Assembly (NCBI GenBank): GCA_035550375.1
Contig: DASZPH010000127.1
Coordinates: forward strand, 1 to 64,000
From: DASSFG01 sp035550375
GTDB taxonomy: Bacteria; Planctomycetota; Planctomycetia; Pirellulales; JAICIG01
Direction of reading: 5' to 3'
Length of the DNA: 64,000 nt
Shown: piece after piece, positions 45,213 through 54,304 of the stretch
Layout of the letters: every line of letters starts with the position of its first letter
Position numbering within the stretch: position 1 is the first letter of the stretch
Translations under genes and position numbers: made by a program
The notes under the pieces: model-generated
What the model saw: the letters and a program-made list of their open reading frames with translations, nothing else
Database searches by the model: none
Told to the model about the DNA's origin: nothing

Positions 45213-46181
45213 CTAGGGCAGCACCACCCGTTTGATCGCGGCGTTGCGCGCCTGACTGCGCCTGGCCGCATAGTCGTTCAGACGCGCGTAGAGCCCAGGG
45301 TTTTCGCCGTCGCCCTGGAGGATCAGCGCTTCCAGACGTGCCAGCGTGACGTTCAACTCCTGGCCTAAGGCGCCGGCAGGATCGAAGATCTCGTCGTACG
45401 CCCAACTCACGGCGGTATCGACAACGAGCGACAGGACTATCCCCGCGCCAAAGGTCACGGCGCCCGACGAGGCGCCCACGCCTAGAATGCCGGCCGAGGT
45501 GGCCAGCTTGATACTGGCTTCGGCCAGTACCTCGCCCGCCACCCAGGAAAGGATCTCGCGGCCCACCATACCGGGGGTGCCGGACTCGACGGCACGAACG
45601 GCCTGCTGGACCGCCGCGCGCATCGACTGTTCGACGGCCTGACGGTCGACCTCTGCCGAGAAGGCGCTCGCCGGGACGTTTTCGAGGTCGGCTTTTAGAT
45701 TGACCAGGAGGGCTTGGTCGACCCGATTCAGATGGTCGAGGTATGCCTGAACCGCGTAACGAACCGTAGTTTCGAGCTGATCCGTTGCGAACACGCGGGC
45801 GGCGAACCGCTCTTCCAGGTACGCGCGGTGTTTGTTCCCCCCTACGAGAAAATCCTGAACGTAGCGCCACTTTGAATCGAAATTCAGGGCGTCTTCGGCG
45901 AACGCGCGGGTGCCGCGCTGCGCCTCCGCGAAGAACTCGTGGATCGGGGCGAGCTGCGGAGCGATGCCCGCCGCCTGCTGCTGGTCCGCCCACGCGAAGT
46001 GCTTCTCGATCACTTGGGCGACGCTGGGCGCGGGCACCATCTGAAAGTTGGCAACGGGCGGAACGTCGAACAACATCGATACGTCGTCGACCGCCCACCG
46101 GAGCCCAATCGCTGCGGCGATCCCCGTCGTCACGCCGGCCATCGTCAAAAAGAAACGACTTGTTCGTTTCATTCGTTTCAC
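45213..46181 (-). CDS. membrane protein of the element, unknown
   Basis: 322 residues from GTG 46181, chosen because GGAGG (complement of 46188-46192) lies 6 bases before it. One N-terminal span (FFLTMAGVTTGIAAAIGLRW) and a central hydrophobic hairpin (SAGILGVGASSGAVTFGAGI then VLSLVVDTAVSWAYDE), with helical domains between. First gene of the run; the leader before it holds the heptamer repeats. No family recognised; placement suggests a transfer-pore or surface component. Confidence 0.7.
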   Translation of the reverse strand: MKRMKRTSRFFLTMAGVTTGIAAAIGLRWAVDDVSMLFDVPPVANFQMVPAPSVAQVIEKHFAWADQQQAAGIAPQLAPIHEFFAEAQRGTRAFAEDALNFDSKWRYVQDFLVGGNKHRAYLEERFAARVFATDQLETTVRYAVQAYLDHLNRVDQALLVNLKADLENVPASAFSAEVDRQAVEQSMRAAVQQAVRAVESGTPGMVGREILSWVAGEVLAEASIKLATSAGILGVGASSGAVTFGAGIVLSLVVDTAVSWAYDEIFDPAGALGQELNVTLARLEALILQGDGENPGLYARLNDYAARRSQARNAAIKRVVLP

Positions 46182-46511
46182 GTCACACCTCCGAATTGAA
46201 AAGGTTTGATCGCCGGCTACGCGCCGGCCTGAACACGCCCCCTCTCCAGTTCTCTGTGCTGCTGCCGCGCCCCACGAACGTCCATCGAGCGAATTCCCTC
46301 CTTTCCCGAAAAAGATGCCCGCCGATGCTCCGCGGCACTGGCGCTTGCGAGTTCTTTTCATGATTCTTGGAGTGTCGATCAGAAAAACAATTCTGATTCA
46401 CTATGAATCACTCACAAGACGGTGATTCATATTGAAGCGCAAACGGATACTTGCATCGATGATCAGAAAGACCGCCGAGAAGGACCGACCGAAGTTCCGC
46501 CGGTTCGTGTG
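46182..46511. other. leader region of the element operon
   Basis: No gene is visible. AT-rich part near 46380-46440 carries the TGATTCA repeats; the rest shows nothing notable. Confidence 0.4.
46394..46429. promoter_or_regulatory. cluster of TGATTCA heptamers
   Basis: TGATTCA at 46394-46400 and 46423-46429, and its inverse TGAATCA at 46404-46410. The last two form ATGAATCAC and GTGATTCAT, a 9-bp inverted repeat separated by 10 bases. The cluster lies about 210 bases before the element's first gene. An operator or a ParB/regulator binding site is inferred. Confidence 0.45.
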
Positions 46512-46934
46512 CTACGGCTTTTTTTGCTTCGCCAATGCGGCAGACTGCCGTTCGAAGTCGCGAATGAGCTGTATGGCGTGATGAGGCCCGCTGGCTAGTT
46601 GATAGCGACAGTAGAGTTCTACAAGCTCGTTCTTAAAGTCACCAATGCAGCATTCGATGCCCTGGACACCTGCGGCTTCAGCATATGCCTCAGTGGCTAG
46701 CATCCGCTCGTAATAGACCATCGCCGCGACCGTGTCTTCGCAGATATCCCTTGCATGGAAGAAGAACTTCGGTTGAGCATTCTCACCGTCTTCGATTCCA
46801 ATGTCGAAAAGCTCCGGATGGATCTTCCGAAGTACGCCGACCGTAAGGCCATCGCTAGGAAATCGAATATTAGACAGATCTAGTGTCGGAAAGCGTCCAC
46901 CCCCATGACTTCCGTTTCGCACCAGCGCAATCAT
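46512..46934 (-). CDS. hypothetical protein
   Basis: 140 residues. A short N-terminal beta part (TLDLSNIRFPSDGLTVGVLR) and a helical C-terminal half (MLATEAYAEAAGVQGIECCI). No known domain. Near the gene pair 46991-47745 on the same strand. Confidence 0.5.
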   Translation of the reverse strand: MIALVRNGSHGGGRFPTLDLSNIRFPSDGLTVGVLRKIHPELFDIGIEDGENAQPKFFFHARDICEDTVAAMVYYERMLATEAYAEAAGVQGIECCIGDFKNELVELYCRYQLASGPHHAIQLIRDFERQSAALAKQKKP

Positions 46935-46990
46935 GAGCCTCCACTCGATCGTCAGTGATGCGATAATCTGTGGCAGATATTAACAACATG

Positions 46991-47611
46991 TCAAGCTTTT
47001 TGTGTTCTGGACATGAGCCATGACAGATACCGACACGTTCTCTTCCACAAGTCCACACCTTCTTCCGTCAATCCGCACACCTCTTTGCCGTTGCCAACAT
47101 ATCGATACAGTTGCGGTTCACGTCCAAGGTACTTGGCGAAGTAGACCTTTAAAGCCGCCTGACAGCGGGAACCGGCGGAGGCGCTCCGCGGTACGCGAAA
47201 TGGATAGCGGCCATCGCGCGGTTCCCCCCTAAGTCGTGAGCCGACCTTGCGCAACGATGGTGCGTCTTTTGAAAACTCCCCTTTGTCAAACTCGTGGCCA
47301 ATCAATTTGAACACCCAGAACCACTTATGGATTTTCTCATCGCTCGGATTCAGAGAGGCGAACAACGGGTCATCGTAGTACGTCTCCTCGCCTCCGATAT
47401 TGCAACCACTTCGCCCGTCGGTGCTATTGCTACGATTGCCGCCACACGTTCCCGCCGACTCATGGCCTAGCGACGGATCGTCGACGATCTCCATGTCCAC
47501 GATCACTTGTCTATGAGAAGCGTCATCGGTCATCGCGTCGATCGGCAGATCGACGCGAATCACGAGAATCTGGCTGAGCAGAGGCTCACTTCTCCGTCTC
47601 ATAAGCGTCAC
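46991..47611 (-). CDS. hypothetical protein
   Basis: 206 residues from GTG 47611. Middle part has KIHKWFWVFKLIGHEFDKGE, then Arg/Ser-rich PRSASAGSRCQAALKVYFAK and a C-terminal LTEEGVDLWKRTCRYLSWL helix. Its start codon overlaps the stop of a 45-residue ORF (GTGA), so the two are coupled. Unrecognised. Confidence 0.5.
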   Translation of the reverse strand: MTLMRRRSEPLLSQILVIRVDLPIDAMTDDASHRQVIVDMEIVDDPSLGHESAGTCGGNRSNSTDGRSGCNIGGEETYYDDPLFASLNPSDEKIHKWFWVFKLIGHEFDKGEFSKDAPSLRKVGSRLRGEPRDGRYPFRVPRSASAGSRCQAALKVYFAKYLGREPQLYRYVGNGKEVCGLTEEGVDLWKRTCRYLSWLMSRTQKA

Positions 47612-47745
47612 GAGTTCGGATTTCCTTGAAATCTGACGATGACGACGGACAGGCGGCCGGCTCGTCGGCCCAAATCAGGTCGGAGTTGCCCGTCTTCCGG
47701 GATGACCAAGGCTTGCCTGCACACGAAATCAACGACGATTCTCAT
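47608..47745 (-). CDS. 45-residue ORF coupled to the next gene
   Basis: ATG 47745 opens a 45-codon frame beginning MRIVVDFVCRQALVIPEDGQ and ending in RFQGNPNS. It is short but protein-like, with a GAGAG-type ribosome site upstream, and its TGA overlaps the GTG of the following gene. The coupling supports translation. Confidence 0.4.
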   Translation of the reverse strand: MRIVVDFVCRQALVIPEDGQLRPDLGRRAGRLSVVIVRFQGNPNS

Positions 47746-49532
47746 GGGTTCGCTCTCGGCAATCCTTTAGATGGGCGATTTCCGGCTGTCCCGACCGGAA
47801 TGTGGTTCGTGAGGTGAGTTGGCATAGGGTTCAACCGGCCAATACTTCGGTCTGGCGTACAAACGTCTGAACGCGCAGCAGGTCGAGTGGCCCACGTGTG
47901 GTCGGGTAAAATAAAGCAGGCAAGCTCCTATAAGCTCCACGCGCCACCTTTGTGGATTCATCCAAACGATCGAAAACACGGATCACCGTTCCGGTCTCTC
48001 CGGCGTCGGCAACGGATACCAAGGATCATCCGCCCCCTACATACAAGCTTAGGTGTTCGAGGGCCGGTGCTTACCCTCGCTTAAGAAAGCTGGGGATGAG
48101 CTCCCAAGGTTGGCTGGCAGGCAGCGGTGATTACATATTGAGTGACTGCTGGAGCTCGCGCTCAGCCAATGTCGCGATGAAGTCGTCGAGGCTGTCGAGT
48201 AACTGGTAGCCCGTGACCCGCTCGCGGCCCACCGCTCGGCAGCTAGAATCGGGCAAAACGGCAACTTTTGTTCGGCGATGCTGCTTCCGAGCTGCTTCCG
48301 ACGGGGCGATTAAGAACACGCATCCCGTGCTTACCTTTGGCGTTCGACGACCGGCGGCCTGCGATGCCGGAAGTCCCTTGGAGCCAGCGCCTTACGTTCG
48401 CCGACGCGCGCCCCGTTTTCGTATCTGCCGTCAGACGGCAAATTGTTGCGATGTTAGGCGACGGCCGGCTATTTGCGCCATCAGGCGCATCTACCGAGTT
48501 CCCACAGCCAGGAAGCAGATGGTGTCGCATCATCCGCATCAAAACGAGGGTTCTCAGCCCGACTTTCGCTCCCGAGAACATCTCTCAAGGCCGGGAGCGA
48601 ATCACCTAAAGCGTGCAGCGCCGGAGCTGATGCCTAGACCTGTGCTTACGAGCCAGTAAACGATCAAAGGGCCGAATCAGCAAAAATCGCTGAAAAATGA
48701 GGCGAAAGCGGGGGCGGACAGCGTTTGGGAACTTCGCGGGAAGCCGCCCGGAGTCGTCAGTGATTGGGCGATGCAATTCCTAAACAGGAACGCCAAGTGT
48801 AGGCGTCGTGTACCAGGCGGAAGGCTGCGACTCGCTCTGCACAATTGCTCGGGTTTCTATAGACAGCCTACCGACGAATGCCCTTTTTTTGACTCTCCTA
48901 GCGTCCCCACGACCTCGCGAGGGCTCCTCGTGGTGCCGACGCCGCCTCGTCGTGAGCATGTATTGACCAGACGATCGACGGTTTTTTCACCCTATCCGGG
49001 CCGGCTACTCATTGGGGATTCCGCGAAAAAACGCACGAACCAGGAAGCCCTCGCTTGGACCACATGTCCCAACCCAGCCATCGAGGCTGTTAAGTAATTT
49101 GGTACCTCGTGACACGGCATGGCCAAAGATTCTTGGTGCGCGCAGAACCCCACGTGACGCCGCTGAACGCCAAAGCAGAAAGAACCGCACGTGCCTGGAA
49201 TGAACGCGACGGGGGCTACCAAAACACGCACGACATTTGCCCCCTTTGCCCTCGACGGTCCGCGGGCTCAGGAGGCTGCACGTCTTATAAAGCCAAGGCG
49301 TTAGAATCGGCGGAGTGGGCTCCACCCCGTCACCGGGCAAAATGTGCCACCAAACGCATCTGCCGAATGCGGTCACTCGACGCCTGTCTTGCCGCAACAA
49401 ACAGCCGCGCGCGACTTCCAACACCGCGTCTAGGATTCCTTGCGGTGGCGACGCCGACGCCTGGGGGCAGCTTCGGAGATTGAATCAATGCGCCTGGCCG
49501 CGGATGAGCCACCGGCGTGAATGTGAGAACGC
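47746..49532. other. gene-poor stretch, possibly decayed genes
   Basis: Open frames on both strands are short and look like shadows or remnants. The best is 62 residues on the minus strand (48131-48319, with ERVTGYQLLDSLDDFIATLA), too weak for a gene call. No RNA gene or repeat could be recognised. A GTTAGGC-type core at 48451-48457 was checked as an integron-like site but lacks a partner. Confidence 0.35.
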
Positions 49533-50084
49533 CTACCGGAGCTTCGCCAGAGCGTCCACCGCGGACTTGGCGGCTTCGACGCTGCCCAGCGCGACCACGA
49601 GCTTCTTTGCCGCGAGCAACGAGTCGAGTGAAAGCGTTCCCGACGCCGCGGTGGCCGGACGGCTGTGGGCCGCCTCCACCGGTTTGCGGCCGCGGCGCTT
49701 TCGGCGCATGCCCATGGCCCGGAGCGTCATCGACACCTGCGCCGATGAGACCGCGATCCCTTCGCCTGCCAGGGCCGCGATGACATCACGCGGACGCACC
49801 GGCTTCTTCATCGCTTTCGCGACCTGGCGGATGCGTTCGGCTTTGCTCGTCGCGGCGGAGCCGTTCGGCGCCGCAGGGGCAGCAGCGGCTTTCGGCGATG
49901 CCGATTTCTTCGGCTGTCGCGACTTGAGCTTGGCGACCAGCGATGCGGAAACCTTGATCTCCGTCCGCTTGAGGTTCGCGACGACTTCCTTCGCCGTCGC
50001 GTTCGGGTAGCTCGCCATGTACTTTTTCACGGCGTCGGATTTGCTCAACGAGGGGGCCGCGGCTTTCTTTGCCATTGTGCTCAT
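49533..50084 (-). CDS. basic nuclear-type protein with duplicated helical module
   Basis: 183 residues. Two similar ~42-residue modules are visible: SKSDAVKKYMASYPNATAKE to VAKLKSR, and SKAERIRQVAKAMKKPVRPR to MTLRAMG, each predicted helix-turn-helix-like and linked by a Lys/Ala/Pro stretch similar to histone H1 tails. A basic RRKRRGRKP segment follows. Likely binds nucleic acid; family not named. Isolated on the minus strand. Confidence 0.65.
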   Translation of the reverse strand: MSTMAKKAAAPSLSKSDAVKKYMASYPNATAKEVVANLKRTEIKVSASLVAKLKSRQPKKSASPKAAAAPAAPNGSAATSKAERIRQVAKAMKKPVRPRDVIAALAGEGIAVSSAQVSMTLRAMGMRRKRRGRKPVEAAHSRPATAASGTLSLDSLLAAKKLVVALGSVEAAKSAVDALAKLR

Positions 50085-50291
50085 ACGCCTGGGTTGAATT
50101 GACCATCCCGCCCAACAGCAGGATAGGGAATGGAGTGCCGATGTTCAATGTAACTCTAGCTTTAGTAAGCGATGCGCGGCGACTGTTTTTTCCTGGCGGT
50201 GAGGTGGCCTTCGCACATGGCGGCCCCGGACGGCAGCCTGCCGCAAGGCCGGGCATCTTGCGGCGCCGCGCCCGGCGGTTAACGTAGCGGC

Positions 50292-50444
50292 ATGAAGTGC
50301 CCGGCGTGCGGAGATCACGAGAATCAGCGGCGCATCGGCCGGATCAACGGCGTGCCGCACACCGCCTACCATTGCGAGGCGTGCGATGAGCTGTACGTCG
50401 CGATGGACCCGCCCGAAGACGAGGCCGTGGACCCAGAAGAGTGA
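50292..50444 (+). CDS. 50-residue zinc-ribbon protein
   Basis: ATG 50292 to TGA 50444. MKCPACGDHENQRRIGRING, then AYHCEACDELYVA: two CxxC pairs separated by about 25 residues, a classic small zinc ribbon, with an acidic tail EDEAVDPEE. Too short for many gene finders. No ribosome site is clear. Function unknown. Confidence 0.5.
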   Translation: MKCPACGDHENQRRIGRINGVPHTAYHCEACDELYVAMDPPEDEAVDPEE

Positions 50445-50947
50445 GGCGCGCGTCGAGCCGGCCGCACGGGTTCAAGAGGCACTCCGCGGAATTTGCGTTC
50501 TCCCGACGCCCCGCGTAGACTGACGGGCATTGAACTCTCGTTATGTCATCCTGTAAGGAACCCATTCCGGCCGTAACAAGGCCGACAATTTGATAGACGC
50601 GCAAGCGTCAAGAACTGCTTTCCCTCAAAACCGCCAACTTGAGCGTTTCGCTCTTGCAGAAGAAGCAGTGCTTGGACCGCGCTCCCGGAAGGGAGCGTCG
50701 GCCAGGTGCTGTCTTCTGCGCCCCTTGGCGGGGGTTGAGGGAGCGGCCTTGGTTCGGCGCTCCTTGTTTTTTGGATCGCCGCGGTTGAGGCCGCTCCATC
50801 GTTGTCCCCGATGGTTGTCAGGAGCCTCCCGCCATGTCAGACGCGATCTCCGCTGCCGCCCGACGCGCCGGCCGCATGCCGATGGCCTGCGCGCGGAGGC
50901 TCCTGCGCCGTCATCGTTTGTTCTCCCTTTCCAATCGAGGTGCCTCC
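50445..50947. other. gap with inverted repeats
   Basis: No gene supported. Holds GAGCG-type hairpin sequences near 50640-50700 and the inverted repeat at 50740-50797; otherwise nothing. Confidence 0.35.
50740..50797. repeat. 10-bp inverted repeat
   Basis: GGAGCGGCCT (50740-50749) and AGGCCGCTCC (50788-50797), separated by 38 bases that contain a T-rich run. Possible cruciform or terminator-like structure ahead of the PEP-CTERM gene. Confidence 0.4.
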
Positions 50948-51706
50948 ATGCAACGTCCCTTTGCCGTCTCCATTTTCTGCGCAGTGGTGCTCGCGGCCGC
51001 CACGCAGCGGCTCGATGCCGCGGTCGTCACCTATGCGTTCTCCGGGACGCTGAACAGCGCTACCGCTCAACTCAGCGGCGACCCATTCGCAAGTCCCTTG
51101 CCCGGCGCGGCCGGCGCAGATGGCAAGGGTGACCCGTTTACCGGCACGCTGTCTTTCGACGATCAAGCGTCGTTTTTCGACCATGCGTCCGGCGTCTACC
51201 GGTACCTGTGGTCTATCGGCACCGTCACCCTCGACATCGGCGGCTACCTCTACAGCTTCATCCGCTACGGCACCAACCCCGATGAGCAGTTCGTGGGCCT
51301 CTATAGCCCCGTCGCACCGAACGAACAGCTGTTCTCGTTGGACGGACAAGATGGCGATCCCGGCACAGGGGCGGACGGGGTCTCGCTCGGGCTCGTCGGC
51401 CAGACCGGCTTCCTGTCGTCATCGGACACGCTCGCCGGCCTCACGCTCGATACTTCGCTATTCATACCGGGGCCAGAGGCCAGCGGCGTGACCTTGGGCG
51501 GGACCTTCGGGCACAATCCGGACTCGTTCCAGATCGATGCCACCATCACGCAGCTGTCGCTGCAAACGCCGTCGACGCCGCCGTCGCCCGCCGTGCCGGA
51601 GCCGGCGACGCTGATCCTGTTCGGCCAGGCGATGCTGCTGGCGGGAGCGCGTCGCTGGCGCCGGCAGCCATGCCGCGATCGAAACCTCCCCGTTCGACGG
51701 ATGTAA
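50948..51706 (+). CDS. PEP-CTERM sorting-domain protein
   Basis: 252 residues from ATG 50948, preceded by GAGGTG. Signal peptide (FAVSIFCAVVLAAATQRLDA) and a beta-rich mature domain (GTLNSATAQLSGDPFASPLP, SFIRYGTNPDEQFV) end in the sorting tail VPEPATLILFGQAMLLAGAR then RRWRR. The VPEP motif, hydrophobic helix and basic end mark recognition by an exosortase for surface attachment. The exosortase is not in the window. A near copy of this tail exists at 59.3 kb. Confidence 0.82.
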   Translation: MQRPFAVSIFCAVVLAAATQRLDAAVVTYAFSGTLNSATAQLSGDPFASPLPGAAGADGKGDPFTGTLSFDDQASFFDHASGVYRYLWSIGTVTLDIGGYLYSFIRYGTNPDEQFVGLYSPVAPNEQLFSLDGQDGDPGTGADGVSLGLVGQTGFLSSSDTLAGLTLDTSLFIPGPEASGVTLGGTFGHNPDSFQIDATITQLSLQTPSTPPSPAVPEPATLILFGQAMLLAGARRWRRQPCRDRNLPVRRM

Positions 51707-51725
51707 GGAGTCCGCCCATGCCGAC
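51590..51725 (+). repeat. PEP-CTERM tail repeat, copy 1
   Basis: 136 bases from the VPEPAT codons past the stop into the start of a following ORF beginning ATGCCGAC. The second copy at 59323-59458 has the same length, with roughly 85% identity judged by eye. In this copy the downstream ORF stops after 19 codons. Confidence 0.75.
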
Positions 51726-51789
51726 CGATCGCCGGCCAGCACGTGAATCAATACTCCATCTTCAACAAGAGTCGTAAGGAGCGCTACCG

Positions 51790-53760
51790 ATGAAAAGAAA
51801 TGGAAAAGCCCTCTCTCTTCTTGTGATTGTCTCTGCGCTTGGCGCTGCCCAGGCCTTCCGATTCGCGGTTGCCCGGGCAGCGGATACCGCATTTTCGGCC
51901 GACATGAAGGGCTGGGGAGCCTTCCTGAGAGGGGCGGGTTCGTTCAACCTGAACACGGCCAAGGCAGCGCAGATCAACAGCGACGCCCTCATGCGATGGA
52001 AGCAGGACGTGCGAGCCGCCGCCGCCGAACAGCGATGGCTGCAAGCGCAGAGGGAAGCCGGGGCCAGGCAACAGATCGAGGAGGCGAGATACCGGCTCGC
52101 GATGCGGGAATACCAGCTTCGTGTCAACCCGACGCCGGCGGACATTCAAAACGGTCTCGCCCTTAACCTCCTCGTCGATGATCTGATGGACCCGGACATT
52201 CTGACCTCGGATTGGGTTACGAAGGCCGTTCCTCTGCCGGAAGGCATGTCGGTTAAGGATTTGATATTCGGCTTCGTGCCGGCAAGCGGCGCATCAAAGG
52301 CATCGAAAAAGCTGAGTCGCGGCGTGATCGCCCTGTCGCGGCTGGATGTCAAAGGCGAGAAATGGCCAACGGTCCTGAAGGATCATGCGCTCGATGCAGA
52401 ACGAGCAGCGTATGAAGCTGCTTATGCGAAACTGCGCGATGAGCTTGTTTCTGATACGTTCGACCACAAGACGCTTATCGCATTCGATAAGTCGCTTTCC
52501 GCTCTGGCTGAAAAGGTAAAGACGGCGATCCCGAATACACGCGGATTCCGGGGCGAAGCGCAGAAGTACGTCACTGAACTGCGAGCCGCAACGCGCATGT
52601 TCGATGCGGAGACGGTCGATTACGCCAAAGAGATTCTCATAGACACCCAAAACCAAGACGCGCACACCGTCACGGAGTTGGTCAGCTTCATGCTCAAATA
52701 TCGACTTCGGTTCGAGACTGCCGAGCGCAGCCCGATTAGTCGCGTCGCCTATGACCAGGTTTATAAGGCGATGCGGCAGCAAGCCGATGTGTTTGGTATC
52801 AAGCCGCCCGATCCGCCCGCCGCGCCAGGCGCAAACGATCGGTTTCCGGTCAAGATCCCCGATACCGATCGCGCGCGATCGTCGATTGACCTTTTGAAGC
52901 TTGTTGATCCGGCTCGCGACACCGTCAAGGGTCAATGGCAGCTGGAGGGTGGCTGCTTGTTATCAGGCCCTGGCTTGCAAAGTCGCGTGCACATGCCGCA
53001 GGACGTTCCGGAGCATTACCGTTTTACCGTCTCCGTTGCGCATGGGGCGCCAGGGCCAGGCAGAGCGATAACGCTCGGGCTGCCATTCGGCAAGGCTTAC
53101 GCCATGTTGGCAATCGACGACACGATCGATCCTCACGCCGGTTTTCACTTGCTTGACGGCAAGGGCTTTGACATGAATGAAAGCCGCGTCAGTATTCCCG
53201 CTCAAGCCAATGGCGCCGCAACGACGGTTGCCTGCACCGTCTCCCCGCAACGCATTGTCGTCGAACTCGACGGAAAACGAATCATCGACTGGGGCGAAGG
53301 CGGCGGTCGTTTTACGATCGAGGATCGCTGGGCGCCGCGCGATCGCGCCAAGCTCTTTGTTGGTTCCGATCTGGCGGCGCGCTTCAGCAAGCTTGAGCTG
53401 GAGTCCCTGGAACCAGGCGCAAAAGTCGCGGCTCCGGCGCCAGCCGCAAGCGATCCGGCGTCACGATTCACGCTGAACTCCGTCTGGACCGACGGCGTCA
53501 TCACCGTCACTGTCACCGAGCGCAAGCCAGCTACGTTTCGCGCGACCTGGAAGAACACGAAGACCAACGTTCACCGCATCGTGAGCGGCGCGGTACGCGG
53601 AAATCAGATCTCCTGGCTTGCCAAGGATGCTCACGTTACCAATGGCGACCAAGGTTTCGATTGGTTTGGGACCATCGACCACGGCAAGATCGACTTCACC
53701 GTTCGAAACCCCAATGGGGCCATGGCCAGGCATACGACGACATTGAAGCTCAAGGAGTAG
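51790..53760 (+). CDS. large secreted protein with lamin/DUF1080-like domains
   Basis: 656 residues. Signal peptide (ALSLLVIVSALGAAQAFRFA), a helical N-terminal part up to about residue 350 (QRWLQAQREAGARQQIEEAR), a Pro-rich linker, then beta-rich domains: about 375-545 with RFTVSVAHGAPGPG and IVVELDGKRIIDWG, reminiscent of concanavalin/3-keto-disaccharide-hydrolase (DUF1080) folds common in planctomycetes, and a C-terminal ~90-residue sheet (TVTERKPATFRATWKNTKTN). The catalytic site could not be assigned. Same strand as the PEP-CTERM gene, 83 bases after it. Confidence 0.65.
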   Translation: MKRNGKALSLLVIVSALGAAQAFRFAVARAADTAFSADMKGWGAFLRGAGSFNLNTAKAAQINSDALMRWKQDVRAAAAEQRWLQAQREAGARQQIEEARYRLAMREYQLRVNPTPADIQNGLALNLLVDDLMDPDILTSDWVTKAVPLPEGMSVKDLIFGFVPASGASKASKKLSRGVIALSRLDVKGEKWPTVLKDHALDAERAAYEAAYAKLRDELVSDTFDHKTLIAFDKSLSALAEKVKTAIPNTRGFRGEAQKYVTELRAATRMFDAETVDYAKEILIDTQNQDAHTVTELVSFMLKYRLRFETAERSPISRVAYDQVYKAMRQQADVFGIKPPDPPAAPGANDRFPVKIPDTDRARSSIDLLKLVDPARDTVKGQWQLEGGCLLSGPGLQSRVHMPQDVPEHYRFTVSVAHGAPGPGRAITLGLPFGKAYAMLAIDDTIDPHAGFHLLDGKGFDMNESRVSIPAQANGAATTVACTVSPQRIVVELDGKRIIDWGEGGGRFTIEDRWAPRDRAKLFVGSDLAARFSKLELESLEPGAKVAAPAPAASDPASRFTLNSVWTDGVITVTVTERKPATFRATWKNTKTNVHRIVSGAVRGNQISWLAKDAHVTNGDQGFDWFGTIDHGKIDFTVRNPNGAMARHTTTLKLKE

Positions 53761-54304
53761 ACGCCGCTGCGACCACGAGGACCTGGTCGACCGGCAAACG
53801 GACTCACGTTGGGATGACAGGAGCTTTGAGCCGGCTCCGGCCGTTGCGTGCTGAGTGAGTAGCCGTGTCGAATCTCGACCAAAGCAAAGGGTCAAGTGAA
53901 ACCGCGGATGGCGCCTCGCCGGCGGCGACCGCGTGCTTCCAGGCTCCGCTGACGCTGCGGTCGCATTCGCGACGGGCTGACGCCCCATTCCCGCCCGCTG
54001 GCGCGTCGGCCTTGCGGCCGCAAGCGGTCGCCTCCGGCGCCGACGCTTTGCTGCATTTTTGGGGGGAATTTCCCCCAGCCCGTCAAGGATACCCTTCGGC
54101 GGCGGGCGCGGCCTCCTCCCGATCTTCCTCCGCTGCGCTCCGTGCAGACCGGTGCCCTCCGAAGCCCGCCGTCCTTGACCGGCTTCCCCCTTTGATAAAG
54201 GTCTTCCGACCCCCGCGCTCTCCAAAAGAGCGTGGGGCTCTTTCCATTGCATTGCAAGAGGAGACAAGCTGTTTCGAAGGTTCCTTGGCGCCGACGAACC
54301 ACGT
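53761..54304. other. intergenic region between converging genes
   Basis: No gene supported. GC-rich, repetitive in composition. It carries the hairpin at 54211-54237 near the end of the minus-strand gene. Confidence 0.4.
54211..54237. terminator. possible bidirectional terminator hairpin
   Basis: CCCCGCGCTCT, loop CCAAA, AGAGCGTGGGG: an 11-bp stem with one G-U pair, followed by CTCTTT on the plus side. It lies between converging genes, where transcripts from both sides should end. The T-tract is weak. Confidence 0.35.

Larger units (their letters stand above)
38133..46181 (-). mobile_element. integrated transfer-type element at tRNA-Pro
   Basis: A tight minus-strand run of about twelve genes from the two exported proteins at 46.2 kb to the serine recombinase that ends inside the tRNA. 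Key parts are a recombinase, an excisionase-like HTH, a split VirD4/TraG-type coupling ATPase and a ParB-family protein; several neighbours overlap by four bases. No relaxase, VirB4 or channel genes were seen. The boundary given is only the visible core; the accessory DNA to the right probably belongs to the same island, but the far attachment site was not found. Confidence 0.7.

Noticed and set aside
44275..46098. 607-residue minus-strand frame as one protein
   Set aside because: Only the part from ATG 45162 has a signal peptide and repeats; the upstream portion is Arg/Gly-rich and covers the next gene in another frame.
48440..48470. GTTAGGC core as integron attC site
   Set aside because: No matching inverted partner was found within a plausible distance, so an attC site is not supported.
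49005..49424. 139-residue minus-strand ORF with GVEPTPPILTPWLYKTCS
   Set aside because: Resembles spurious ORFs often seen near RNA genes; no RNA gene could be folded by eye and no domain is present.
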